Shown here piece by piece: positions 11,166 through 26,624 of a DNA stretch of 60,000 nt (the stretch's first letter is position 1; the number at the start of each line of letters is the position of its first letter). The notes under the pieces were generated by a model. That model was not told the origin of the DNA. It saw nothing but the letters and a program-made list of their open reading frames with translations, and searched no databases. A program made the position numbers and the translations under genes. The stretch is from Strigamia acuminata (Eukaryota > Arthropoda > Chilopoda > Geophilomorpha > Linotaeniidae), in the NCBI GenBank assembly GCA_949358305.1, contig OX442320.1:12108259-12168258 (forward strand). Direction: 5' to 3'.

Positions 11166-12286
11166 ATGTTTTCCGATCACTTGCTTATCGCGGTGGGCAT
11201 CGTGACGACCGGGCCAGACTGCGAGCGCGACCAAATCCGCGAATTGGCCGCCAAGTTGGTCGTGCCGCCGTGGCTGCGACGGGAGACGTTCGTTTCGCCA
11301 ACCTTGTTCCATTCGCACGTGAAAAGCGAGCGGATTGACGCGTCTGTACGGGACAAGTCGATGCGCTTCGACAAGGGCAGCGAGGACGAAGACGAACGAA
11401 CGAGTTGCGCGACCGTCGTCAACGATTTCCTCGAGTGGTTGCAGCTGGTGGTCCGGGAAGCGCGCAGAAACACCGACTCGTATCTGGTGACCGCGTTGGT
11501 CGGCCATTTTGCCTTGTGGAAGGATTTCAAGTTCCTAGTTCGCTGCTGCGAGAACAACTGCTCGTCCGACACGGGCGACGTGATCGGTCTGTGGTGCCAG
11601 TTCGCCGACAGCGGACATCTGTTGTGCAAGGTGAAATTAAAAGAAACATTTAATTTAATTTAATTTAATTTAATTTATTAATTTTAATTTCATTCTATAA
11701 TTGGCAGCTTAAATCGATGAATTTGTGGGAACGCAACGCCAAGACGGACCTCCCGAGCGTGTGCCCGCACCTGATTGGCGAAAATCTGCCGAGTAAGTGA
11801 TGATGACGAGAATTGGGAGAATTGCGAGAATTGGGTTGATTTTTCGTTCGCGCTTTAGAGAAGGCGAGTGCGCTGCACAAGGCGGAGGCTCTGGCCAAAC
11901 TGTTGGCTTTGCCGGCGTTCGCGCGTCATTTGGAGCACTTGGATCTGCTCACGTACCAGGGGTTCAAGTCGAGGTGCGAAAAGGAGGAGAGCTGCGAGCG
12001 CTTTTTCGACGACCTCATGGGGAATCTCGGACCCGATCTCGTTCGCATGGAGCTGCTGCAGCGAATGGCGCGCAAACGCATCTCGTTTCAGCACTTGCAG
12101 GACGCGTTTTGCTCGAGCAGGAACCACAATTCGTTGATGAAAAAGATGATAAAGAAACATGGTTTGGATTTGGAGCCGGACGAGGCGAACGAGGTGTACG
12201 ACGCGTGCAAAATCACGTCCAAACCGTACAATTGCTGCATTCATTTCGCAAACAAAATGCCAAACACGACGTTCCTCTACAAATGA
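11166..12286 (+). CDS. Inactive DEDDh-exonuclease-like protein, Exuperantia-like
   Basis: Three exons (11166-11630, 11708-11792, 11859-12286) encode about 325 residues. The start AVGIVTTGPDCERDQIRELAA aligns with exonuclease motif I (normally fDxETTGxxxxxDxIxELAA), but the metal-binding Asp and Glu are Gly and Val. Motif II is visible as LVGHFALWKDFKFL and motif III as ALHKAEALAKLLA, where the His is kept and the Asp is Ala. So the fold is probably there and catalysis lost. A dead EXO domain beginning 'GVDIDTTG...DEIVQLAA', with a DFLNWLE-like helix (here NDFLEWLQL) and a downstream helical module, is the arrangement of insect Exuperantia, an RNA-binding mRNA-localisation factor. The C-terminal half is helical, Cys- and Lys-rich and unassigned. 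The Exu link is inference. Confidence 0.55.
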
Positions 12287-12370
12287 TTTGGTTTTATTCA
12301 AAAGTATTTACCTAAGGCTTCCATTTCAATTGTCAATGTACAAAGTTTTGCATACACCAAAGTAATGTCA

Positions 12371-12720
12371 TTATTTCTTGCCGGATTTCTTAATCCCACT
12401 GCCATCTGAAGTGAATGACAAAATCGATTTGAATTAATTTGAAAATAAAAATTAATCGACTTCGTTTTACCCATCGCTCCTTTCTGCTCCTCTTTCTGGT
12501 TCTGTTTGAATGTCATTTCGCCCTGCAACATTTTATTATTTCGGATTTTTAATTTCCATTTTTCTTTTTAACCGTACATCGTCCACATCTTTATTTCAAC
12601 TTTTTCGCTCGTTTCAAAGGCTTCTTTTTACCGCCTGCAAAGAATAAACAAAATTCTTTAAGATGGGTGAAATGTTTATTCGTTTATTTTACCTTCCCGA
12701 CTCGATATTTTGAATGACAT
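12371..12720 (-). pseudogene. TMA7: TMA7-like gene with disrupted reading frame
   Basis: Four minus-strand exons (12720-12693, 12634-12578, 12532-12471, 12405-12371) match the small translation-machinery-associated protein TMA7: SSREGGKKKPLK, then DVDD|GEMTFKQNQKEEQK, then GSGIKKSGKK at the stop. Splice sites look normal, but the exon lengths sum to 182, not a multiple of three. In exon 2 one surplus base in an A run near 12592-12594 puts a TAA after KKAKKLK-like sequence; removing a base would restore the family frame. The usual MSGREGG start reads ATA at the expected Met, with an in-frame ATG four codons upstream. The part between the QKEEQK helix and the GGIKKSGKK tail is also shorter than in other animals. 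Either a recent pseudogene or a homopolymer sequencing error. Confidence 0.75.
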
Positions 12721-13116
12721 TAAGCGCGAATAGGAATGGAAAAGCTAAAATCGTGAGCAGAAATGAAATGTGGAAACGGCGCGGCGGTCGTCGATTCAGC
12801 TCGTGCTCCCGGTCGATGGCGACATCTGTCGGCGACGCGATGACATGCAAATCATCAGCTGCTCATTTTTATCTGCTTGTGAAAACAAACGATAGAAAAA
12901 TAAGTCACTTGACTTTTAATCTCGGTTTTGCTTTGTTCGCAATCGTGAGAAACGAATTTTTTTGCTTATCTCGAGTGTCACACGGGTAAGATTTATTTTA
13001 AAAAGTGATGATTGAATGTCATCATGGTTCGAAGGTGAAGTGATCAGTCACCTGGCTCGGCCACCTGTCATTCGCTGTCACTCGATGCAAGACATCACCA
13101 TGAGATACCGACCGAG

Positions 13117-13124
13117 TATAAAAG
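13117..13124 (+). promoter_or_regulatory. TATA box of cathepsin L gene 1
   Basis: TATAAAAG about 118 bases before the ATG, with a 5' leader that is probably split by an intron ending at 13234. The same TATAAAAGACCGCG context recurs at 20131 before the pseudogene copy, which supports it as the core promoter. Confidence 0.7.
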
Positions 13125-13234
13125 ACCGCGTCTGTTTCGACGAGTACTCTTCCATACATTGTCAAGGTAATTTGAACCGAGTTTGTGCAATAGTTTTTTT
13201 GTTTTTTTTAAAACTTTTTTTTGTTTCATTTCAG

Positions 13235-14552
<1,318 letters not shown>

Positions 14553-14712
14553 GAATTCCTCTTCGCTTTCACTTTTCAAATGTATATTACCGTAATTTCA
14601 TAATAACAAAAATCACAATAATAATAATAATAATAACTTTCTTTCTTCAATAAACTTCTAACACTATAATGACAAGGCAATTGCAATTTATTTCTACATT
14701 TAAATTTAATTT

Positions 14713-14936
14713 ATTTCGCCTTTTCTTCCGATTTCATCACTGCTTTGACTAGCGCTGCAAAAACTACAATTCGTTATTGTTTTTCTTGGAAATTTGCTTT
14801 TGAATCTCACAGTAATAATGATCATTAGAAGAAATAGAATGGCCATCACGCACAAACACGCCACTGCCCATCGCAGACCCGGTCTTCTGACTTGGCCAGT
14901 GCTTTTGAATCGTATTAATTACTCGTTTTCCGACAT
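14713..14936 (-). CDS. Possible very small single-pass membrane protein (speculative)
   Basis: On the minus strand an ATG at 14936 (MSEND) can be spliced in frame to an exon near 14890-14811 reading RRPGLRW, then about 20 hydrophobic residues (VACLCVMAILFLLMIIIT). A third exon (about 14755-14713, starting after ttttgcag) reads LVKAVMKSEEKAK in one frame, but the canonical donor puts it in another frame with an early stop. The corresponding part of the duplicate at about 21780-21970 is eroded. It may be a remnant or a chance hydrophobic ORF; I recognise no family. Confidence 0.2.
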
Positions 14937-14984
14937 ATGTGTATTTGTATTCGGGGTCCGTACGGAAGTACGTTTGATTCACCG

Positions 14985-15065
14985 GATCGTTGAGACGTTT
15001 GTGAATAAAGGAAAGGCATTTACCGGTAATCACATAACTCCAGTGTCATTATTCCAAATCCGGTT
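14985..15065 (+). pseudogene. Cytochrome P450 5'-exon scrap
   Basis: This sequence matches the coding exon of the intact P450 at about 22480-22545: here ETFVNKGKAF followed by TPVSL, there EAFVKKGKAF and TPVSL. The 5' part of the exon (start codon, proline-rich hinge) is deleted: sequence homologous to about 22020 jumps directly to about 22480. No further P450 exons follow. It is the right-hand end of the first copy of the cathepsin L-P450 duplication. Confidence 0.75.
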
Positions 15066-15829
15066 ACATTATAATTATCTTAACTATTGTTCGATTCTAA
15101 AAGGTTAGTTTACAACGCTGCAAAGTGACTAGCAAAGTTTCCGTTCACAATGCAGCAAAGGGAATTCAGAATTGAAAATATGTACGATTTTATGACATAT
15201 TGTATATTCTAGTATGTGGTGGGTTGTTTGTAACATATCTACTCTTTGCTCTTTGGGTTGGGGGTTGGATTTGTCGTTGTTGGTCTCCCATACAATTATT
15301 TTCCACAATTCAACTTTGCACAACATCGAATTGTTGGTTGCTCTAAAATGGATTTTTTGCGCCTTTCTTTGGCATTTTTCTAGCCAAAAACGACATTTTT
15401 CTGCCCAAAAATGGCGTTTTTCAGACCAAAAATGAGCAAATGGCATTTTCAGCCTATTTTTGCCTTTTTTCAAAAATGGCTTATTCTTTTCTTCTACCAT
15501 CTATTGGTGGTTTTCCTTAACCCTTAATGTTCTTTTGTTGAATTTGCCACATCCAGTGTTTGTAATAGGTTTCATTAATACACAGACAGATAAACAAGGG
15601 CAAAGGCTTGTATATTGTTCGAACGTTGCAGTCAAGCCTCCCTTTCCGGACTTTCCAGACGTTTCGATTAGTTTTCGCCAACAACAATTCGCAGCAATGT
15701 AAATGTAAACTTGCTTTAATTATCGATCTTTTCAATAATTTAGCCACACGGTTGCTACGGATACCCCTAGCAATAAAATATATTTCTAAGATTTCAATCA
15801 GGCAACACACTTCAGACCTTGAAATCTTT
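15066..15829. other. Intergenic sequence with a short imperfect tandem repeat
   Basis: No gene is supported. Around 15369-15440 a unit of about 24-25 bases (like gcatttttctgcccaaaaat) is repeated three times imperfectly. The rest is AT-rich with fragmentary ORFs. Confidence 0.4.
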
Positions 15830-16581
15830 TTTAAAGTTACACTCGTTAATGGGTGGAGATTAGAGTATTACCGGTATCGCCAATTGGGTTGTAAATAAAT
15901 TATTATTATTATTATTATCATTATTTATTCTACATGTAGGAACAATCGATGTCAATTAATTGGGAAAAATTAGGATAAAATAGAAAGGCTGATGGTGACA
16001 GTAAACGGCCATATCCCAGGGTCACCTTTATAAATGTAAAAATTAATTTTAAATTAGGGCAAGGGGCAAGGGGCGCCTGATTTTTTTTTAGCCCAGGGCG
16101 CTGAAAAGTGTTAAAAGTGCTCTGCATATCCATAGAAAATTGATCAATATTTGCCGGTTGCTAAGCGGATGGGCGGCTTGATGATGGGTTTGATTGCAAT
16201 TGATTTTGTTTCAACCACGCATGCGTTTGACCCGAAAACGGAACGACCGCGGACTTACAACAAACAAAAGATGAAAATATTGCTCTTTTTCTTTATTCGC
16301 AACGGAAATGCGGGAATTTATTCCATCCAAGTCCAATTCAAGAAATTCTGAATTTTTTTTGTGCCTTTTTCCTAGAAATTTTGTTTACAACGAACTTTGC
16401 AAGTGGGAATATGTGTCACCCATGCTAAACAAATCTCTACGAACGATCAATACCAATTAAATGCAATAATAACAACTAAAATCTTTAACGACGGGAAATG
16501 TCTTTACACACTAAACAGGCAGTCGATTTTTATTGGTTATAATGTTTACTACACATGAGTGGTCGAATCATTGGACACAAG
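15830..16581. repeat. Upstream blocks shared with other DEG/ENaC genes
   Basis: The part 15838-16165 resembles 31580-31800 before DEG/ENaC gene C (shared ttacactcgttaa, then gagtattacc, and gatcaatatttgccggtt). The part 16350-16581 resembles 34440-34697 before gene D (shared gctaaacaaatctctac and the gatgg-cgcgaaagaaagcgaaaaactcgct leader). These are duplicated 5' flanks and are likely to contain the promoters. Confidence 0.7.
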
Positions 16582-19106
16582 ATGATGGTGCGAAAGAAAG
16601 CGAAAAACTCGCTGCAGGAGAAAATGGGAAAAGGTAAATCTGCGCGCAATTGAATGCCCACAGTTAAAGCGAATTGACTTGTGAGTGGAATTGGATTTTC
16701 GTTTTAGGAGTTGACGGTTGTTGCAATCCGTTCGGTGCAAAACCGGCCCGTCCGCCGACGATGGGCAAAGTGTTTAGTAAATTCGTCGACACCACGACGT
16801 TGATCGGGATTCCGCACATCCTCCGGAAGAAGAGCATCTGGTGGCTGTTCGCTTACGTTGCGTGCATGACTTTGAGCATCTATCAGTCGATGCAGTCCGC
16901 CATAACTTATATCGAGTAATTCGTTCGTTGTATTTCATTCGTTCGTTCGTTCGTTCTTTCTTTTTCTTTTTTTATTCAAATTGTTTTTCAGTCAAGTGAG
17001 TCACCAGAGCGTGTCGGTGCAGACCACCCAGAAGTTGCCGTGGCCGTCCATCACCGTGTGCAACAACGTGGTTTTACGTTTGGATCGCCTCAACGACGGA
17101 AGCAGCGTGCCTGGATACGTCAACATCAGCAGTCTCCCCTGCGATCAGCTTACCAACGAGACTTATGTGGTGGGTGTTTGTGTTATTGTTTTAGTTACCC
17201 TTTTAGTTTATTTGCAATCTTAATCGATCGATTGCAGGACGAGGTGCGGCAAAGGAACGTGCAAAAAGTAGCGGAATACGTGCGCTGGAATTTGACGGAG
17301 GAAGAAAGATGGAAGCAATCGTTGCCCAGAGACGACTGGTTCAAAGGATGCACCTTCAATTACGATCCGTGCAATTTCACGTGAGTGTTCTGTTCTGACA
17401 GAGGAATGAATGGCTTTGAGATATTTTTGTTGTAAATGTTTATATCTCTAATGTATTTACAGAGAGAAGAATCAGTTCTACGAATTTAACAGTCCGTACT
17501 ACGGCAACTGCTTCACGTTCAATCCGGCGATGAAATCCGGCAGCGAAATACGGAGCGATATCGATTCGAGTGAGTGGAATTGCGGATCGCCCTGGTTGAT
17601 GTGGAATTTAATCTCGTCGTTTTTCAGAGCTCATACTTAAATTCAGTCGTTTCGGAATCGGGTATCAACTGACGGGGAGTAAGCCCTACGTCAGCATGCT
17701 GATCCATTCTCCCGGGACGGCGCCTTTGATGGATTCCCCCGAGGCGGTTGACGTTTACGACGGACAGAATGTTAATTTAGGCTTGAGATTGGTAAATAGC
17801 GACGTGATATCAATGATGATATAAATGTAGTTAAATTGATTTGACTGGCTTAGATCCAGAACGATTTCATGTTGAAAGCGAGGACGCTGATTCCGACCTG
17901 CGTGGTCGACGGAGCGCCGGGAGACGAATTTCGCGCGAAAAATCTCTATTACACAAACAGCACTCCGTACAAATATTCTATTGACGTAAATGTGAAAACG
18001 TAAAAATGAGTTCGAATGTGAATTTAACATTTGATTTAATCGTGCAGGCTTGCATGAAAACTTGTTTCCAAACCCAAGTTTTCGCTCCGTGCAAGTATTT
18101 GGACGCAACGTTTAACAAGGTGAAAAACAAAACTTACGAAGAGACGTTCCAACTCCAACTTCCTCCCATCAGTCAGTTGTGAAACTCGAGCTAATCGAGA
18201 GTTAGATGTTAATGAGTTTTTGTTTAAATCGCATGCAGCCGCTTGTGAACTGACGGAAGATTTGGAAATCGGCACGAAGGAATGTGAATGTCCGTTCGCG
18301 TGCAAGTGAGTACGAAAGAAGTTTCATCCGTTGAGAAATTGTAAGTAACGAAACGGATCGATTTGCAGGTTTTTTCAATATGTCGGCTCCCTGGACACGA
18401 CGCGTCTTGAAACAAAAACAACACATGTAAATAAAATATATCAAAAATTGAAAAATCTGAATGAATCGAGAAAAAATTTTTGTTCGGCTGCCCTTCGGCT
18501 GCCCTTCGGCTTTTCCGCAGTGCATTCACATTTTTTCTATATTTTTATTTATTAATGTTGTTATTTCTGCGTGGTTGTTCCTGACACATCTGATATCGTT
18601 GCAGACGCACTGCGGCCAGGTGGCTGAAGATACTGACGACACAAAACGCTTGTAAGTAGATTGTGGTTGAGGCTAAATCAGACTAAATATTTGATGATTC
18701 GCAGGAGTTTGATGAAAGTGGGCGTCCAGTTTCTGAGCAACATTTACGATTACAAAGTGGAAGTTTTGGACTACGATGTAACTGGTTTGCAACTCGAATT
18801 GCATTTTGTTCGGTGTTTTTCAAATGTTTGTTGGCGTTTCAGCTGACGCAGTTTTTGGGATTTTTGGGCGGCAACGTGAGTCTGTGGCTCGGCTTGTGCG
18901 TGCTGTCGTTGCTCGAAGTGGTGGAACTTGCGTGGGACTTGATGTGCGTCTGGTGGAAACGTCAGTGCAAAAAGAAGAAAGTGGCGCATCCCCATCTCGG
19001 CTACGACGAGCGTTTTCGTCACGCCCCCGCTTCGTATCCTTACCACGGCTACTTGTTGAGAACGGCTCGAAAACCTGGCGACTTGCCGATAAATAAACTG
19101 TATTAG
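16582..19106 (+). CDS. DEG/ENaC-family sodium channel subunit, gene A
   Basis: Thirteen exons (16582-16633, 16708-16915, 16992-17169, 17238-17380, 17463-17569, 17628-17791, 17854-17985, 18048-18171, 18239-18305, 18369-18426, 18605-18651, 18705-18777, 18843-19106) encode about 538 residues. The first membrane segment is WWLFAYVACMTLSIYQS, followed by the family block LPWPSITVCNN. The large extracellular part is Cys-rich. The pore region reads DLTQFLGFLGGN then WLGLCVLSLLEVVEL. In ENaC, ASIC and degenerins the selectivity filter here is Gly-x-Ser; this protein has Gly-Leu-Cys. The cytosolic C-terminus is short, with Lys/Arg clusters. Such trimeric channels carry Na+ in sensory cells, epithelia or peptide-gated synapses; the trigger cannot be told from sequence. 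It is very similar to gene D. Confidence 0.93.
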
Positions 19107-19267
19107 TCAAATATCAGTCACGTTTAATGAGTGCATTAATTAATTTAATAAGAACGTTCGATTGCCTTTTTGTAAAAGTGAAACCGAAATTCGTTTTGTT
19201 GTTTTTGGTTTAATCGTAGCTCGTAGGAAAAATAAAAGAGTGCAAATTGATTTTACTTGATTGAAAT

Positions 19268-19848
19268 TTCGTACATTTTTAAGAAAAAGAACATTGCCTG
19301 CCTGTTGGCTTAGGTTGCTGCATGACTTTGAGCATCTAATCAGTCGTTGCTGTCTGCACCTATTTATTTTATTTTATTGGCGACCAATTTATGTTTATTT
19401 CAGGCAGGACAGCCACGAGCGAGTGTCGGTCGAGAGCAAGCAGTCGTTGCCATGGCCGTCAATCACGGTTTGCAGCAACGTCGTCTTGCAATCGTCGCTC
19501 AAAATCAGAGACAAAGTACCCGGCTTCGTCAATCTAAGTTCCCTGGATTGCAAGCATCAGAATTGAATTGAATTGAATTTGACAGGGTAGGAAAGACGCG
19601 ATCAATCTCTTGCCAGAGAAGACTGGCTTAAAGGATGCACCTTCAGTCACGAATCGTCCAACCTTTCGTTAGAGGGAGTGTTGTGTATGGTGTTACGGTA
19701 TTCAGTGTTGGGTCGGGCCTGAGTGCCAAAGGGAACCAGGCCCGACGTGTGAGAATCCAGTGATTGCCTCCAACAGCGGATTGACGAGAGACATCGATCC
19801 AAGTACATTTATCATTATTAGGATTTATTTATTTACGTTTTTGCGATG
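19268..19848 (+). pseudogene. DEG/ENaC gene fragment (gene B), most like gene E
   Basis: It begins inside exon 2 of an E-like gene (CMTLSI followed by an in-frame stop, then QS), continues with exon 3 (SHERVSVESKQSLPWPSITV), a damaged exon 3 end, parts of exons 4 and 5, and stops in intron 5. The donor of exon 3 is replaced by a short GAATT repeat and part of exon 4 is lost. No start, no membrane segment 2. It is cut off exactly where the second cathepsin L-P450 copy begins (about 19850). Confidence 0.85.
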
Positions 19849-20130
19849 GTTTTTTATCTGCTTCTGAAAACAAACGATACCGTAGGAAATAAAAGTCACT
19901 TGACTTTTAATCTCGGTTTTGCTTTGTTCACGATCGTGACGAGCGAATTTTTTGTTTATCTCGAGTGTCAGACGGGTATGTTTTTTCTTTAAATTTGTTT
20001 TTGTTTTATTTCAAAAAGTGATGATTGAATATTTAAACTGATAAACGATGGTTCGAAGATGAAATTGTCACTCACCTGGCGTGGTCACCTGCCACTTGCT
20101 GTCACTCGATGCAAGACATCACCGACCGAG

Positions 20131-20138
20131 TATAAAAG
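20131..20138 (+). promoter_or_regulatory. TATA box retained upstream of the cathepsin L pseudogene
   Basis: Same TATAAAAG context as at 13117. Transcription may persist although the downstream coding sequence is broken. Confidence 0.5.
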
Positions 20139-20249
20139 ACCGCGTCTGTTTCGACGAGTTGTCGTGGTAATTTGAACCGAGTTTGTGCAAAGATTATTTC
20201 CATTTAGCTAATTTTATTCACTTTTTTGTTCCATTTGTTCCATTTGGTA

Positions 20250-21603
<1,354 letters not shown>

Positions 21604-22228
21604 GAATTCATCTTCACTTTAACCTTTCAAATGCACATTACCGTAATAATAATTGCATAATAACATTAATCATAGTAATAATATTTTTCTTTCCTCAATA
21701 AACTTCTAACACTTATGCCATGACAATCGCAATAATTTATTTCTATATTTAAATTTAATTTATTTTGACTTTTCCTCTCATTTCATATCTGCTTTGACCA
21801 GCGCTGCAAAAACGACACTTTCAAATTTGCGTTCGAATCTCGGAAGAAATTCCGGTAGAACGGGCATCGCAGACACGGTCTACTGTTGAGGCCACTGATT
21901 TTGAATCGAATAGAATTGAATCGATAGAACAATTTAGTCTATACAGACTAGTTGCAAATAATTACTCTTTTTCCGGTACATGTTGTATTTGTACTCGCGG
22001 CCCGTACGTTCGATTCACCGGCTCGTAGTAGACGATGAGTGGTCGTTGCGAGTGTGGGGTGTGTAAGCGGGTGGAGGTCGCTGAATTTCCGTCGTCGTGT
22101 TTAGGGACTAACAATACCGGTAGGTGGTTGTTGTTTCGCAACTTCCTGTAGGATGTTTCCTTAACCACAAAGACATAAATTCGGGTAATTATTTCTTTCT
22201 TAATGATAAGTTTCATTCCAAGGACAAA

Positions 22229-23861
22229 ATGTGCGGCGTCGCGTCCGTGCTCGTTTGCTTCGCGCTGCCGTTTTTCGTTTGGCTGTTTGCGGATAAGTTT
22301 TATTCACGATTTTACAGATATCCGCCGGGGCCCTTAAATCTTCCGCTCGTCGGCGTTCTTCCTTTTCTCGGCAAGAAACCGTTCGTCAAGTTCGCGCAGT
22401 GGGCGCGGATTTACGGACCGGTCATCCGCATCAAGATCGGTTTGAAAAATGTCGTCGTGCTCAATTCGTACGAGGCGGTGGTTGAGGCGTTTGTGAAAAA
22501 AGGAAAAGCATTTAATCACAGAACTCCCGTGTCTTTATTGCGGCTAGAAATGAAAGGACTCGGTACACTATTCGATTTGCAAATTGCAAATGTTTAGTAG
22601 TTGATTCGTTTCTTTCTTTCTTTCTTTCTTTTCTCGTCAGGGTTGTTGAACAACGAGGGCGATTCTTGGGCCATCCACAGACGGTTCACCACGCAGTGTT
22701 TGAAGAATTTAGGATTTGGCAAAACAGCCATAGAAACGCACATTCTGGATGAAATCTCCGAGATGATTGTGGACATGCAAGTGAGTCGGTTTACTTCTTT
22801 TAAATCTATTTGAAAATATTTATTTGAAAATGTTTGTCGCGATGTTGGTACTTTAGAACCAGCAAGTTTTTTTCGACCCGAAAAACGTGCTGACGTTAAC
22901 CGTGGCCAACATGGTTTGGTCGACCGTCGCCGGTCAGAGATTTAAGCGCGGCGACCCGAAACTGCTCGAATTAGCCAAAATGAACGATGACGTCATCAGA
23001 TCCATCGGCACCATGGGGATACTCAGTTTTTATCCTCAACTGCGCTTCGTTTTCCGCAAGAAATACGCAACTTTTAAGGCGGCAATCGACAAGCTGAAGG
23101 AATATTTGCATCGCTTGATCGATCATCGCCGCCGCACGTCGTTCACGGACGATTCGAGCGACTTAATAGCCGAATATTTAGCGGCGGCCGACCGAGAGCG
23201 AGAGCGCGCGCCGTCCGCCGAATTTACGGACCAGCAAATCTGCGCCGTTCTACTGGACCTGTTCGTGGCCGGAGTGGAAACGACCGTGACGGTCGTCAGG
23301 TGGTGCATTCTGCTCGCGCTCAAGCATCCGCGCGTGCAGTACAAACTCATGAGGGAAATCGACGAGGTCATCGGCCACTTTCGACTGCCGGCCAACGACG
23401 ACCGACCGCGGATGCCTTTCACCGAAGCGTTCGTTGCCGAGGTGCTGCGCTACAGCTGCGCCGTGCCCATGGTGCATCACTGCACCGCGCACGACGCTCG
23501 ACTCATGGGCTTTTTCGTTCCGGCCGGAACTCCCGTCATCGCCAACATATGGAGTCTGCACACGGATCGCCGGGTATGGTCGCGACCCGACACTTTCGAC
23601 GTCGACAGGTTTTTGGACGGCGACAACAAGTTGAAGAGAATCGAGAATTTCATTCCGTTCGGAATCGGCAAACGCGGGTGCCCGGGCGAGAGCATCGCGA
23701 GGATGGAGATATTCCTCGTGCTCACGAGTTTGCTGCAGAAATTCGTCGTCAAGTCGGAGGAAGGCGCGCAGCTCGACACGGATCCCCACATCGGGCTGGT
23801 GTTGTCGCCGCCGGATTTCCGAGTTCGTCTGGAGCCAAGGAGAAGCTTGAGCGAAAGTTAA
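22229..23861 (+). CDS. Cytochrome P450, CYP2-clan type
   Basis: Three exons (22229-22562, 22641-22780, 22857-23861) encode about 492 residues. An N-terminal hydrophobic anchor (VLVCFALPFFVWLF) precedes the hinge YPPGPLNLPLVG. Family landmarks are all present: the C-helix WAIHRRF, the I-helix oxygen-binding site VAGVETTVT, the ExxR motif (EVLR), the PERF-like DVDRFLD, and the heme loop FIPFGIGKRGCPGE with the Cys thiolate ligand. The last exon is unusually long for this gene-dense region (over 1 kb without an intron). It is an ER membrane monooxygenase; the substrate is unknown. It is the only intact P450 here; the matching 5' scrap at 15.0 kb is left over from the same duplication. Confidence 0.95.
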
Positions 23862-24849
23862 GTGAGTTTGCTTTCACCACAGCGTGAATGAATTTGGACA
23901 CTGGCTTCGTCAATTCGTCATCGATTCGATCCACTGGCAAGTTGAAAGAAAATAATGTTACTCGTTTGTTAGTTGCAGCTTTGTGTAGAGTGTATTTTAT
24001 TATCCATTTAACAATGCAATCTTTCTGAAAATAATTTGAATTTGTTTAGTAAATCTATTATTCTATTTCTTTTTTTTTTTGCATAGAATTTTGTCTCAAA
24101 GGAATACATCTAAATAACACGCGATCACGTGTTATTACATTTTATTGCGGTGCAAATGTTTTTTATAGCGGCCTAGAATGACGACGCTACATTTGTTCGT
24201 ATCGTACGCGGTCTGAACAGCCTATGGTTGTTTACATTTTTTACAGTGGATTGATTTTTCTAGTTTCGTGCGGTTCTTGCGGTTCTTACGGTGCCGGTTT
24301 TCCGTTTTGGCGTTCATTGTGTTTAAAATGTTGGCGATGGATGGTTTGGAAGATGAGTGCGCGTAGAAGTTTTCGCGGTTTTGCGAAATTTGAATACCCA
24401 CTTAAAAATAATTAAATAAAAAAAATAAATAAATAAATTCCAGAAAATTCTTCGATTCGTACAATTCATACAATTCACACAATTCTCACATCGCAGTCTC
24501 GTGATTGAACAATGTTCCGCCCGCGTGACGGCTTGTTTTGTACGGCAATGCCGAGCGGGGAAGCGCCGGCGTAAACATCCTTTGCGTGATTCATTTCAAC
24601 CCGCAAGACCTTGAAATAAATATCAAATAATTTTCGTTTCCTTTTTTTAAATGAACAAACACTAATTTGATCTCGATGTGTTTGTTCGTTTCAGCAAAGT
24701 GTGTTTTTTTTTTAAAATGTTTACTTGTTGATTATTTTCATCTCAAATGTCGCACGGTGATGAACTTTGCACACTTGCTTTTTTTCCCCGCTTTCTTTAA
24801 CGGGCGGGAAATTCCCGTTTATCGCTTACGTAAGCAGAAATGCGCTTGA
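23862..24849. other. Intergenic region between P450 and cathepsin L 3
   Basis: About 990 bases with no supported gene. A T run and an AAAT run lie near 24068-24080 and 24415-24440. The region from about 24600 to 24849 is likely the promoter of the next cathepsin L. Confidence 0.45.
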
Positions 24850-24856
24850 TATAAAA
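24850..24856 (+). promoter_or_regulatory. TATA box of cathepsin L gene 3
   Basis: TATAAAA 53 bases upstream of the ATG at 24903. There is room for a short unspliced 5' leader, unlike copies 1 and 2, where the leader seems to contain an intron. Confidence 0.65.
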
Positions 24857-24902
24857 CTTTAGTTCCTATATCGAAACCGGCTGTTTCGGTTGTCTCTTAA
24901 CG

Positions 24903-26480
<1,578 letters not shown>

Positions 26481-26624
26481 TTGTAATTAACGATTAAAAC
26501 TTGTTTTATACTGTCAAAGTATGCGTGTGTTGATTTATTTGTACCGGCAATTGCTCGACCTCTATTTGGAAACCTTGTAACGTTGAATAATTCTACCGGA
26601 AGATGTCGCTGATAGTTGGCATCG

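Noticed and set aside
15129-15500. Overlapping ORFs in the 15.1-15.5 kb spacer
   Set aside because: They derive from a short imperfect repeat with Phe/Lys-rich translation and have no family match I can recognise.
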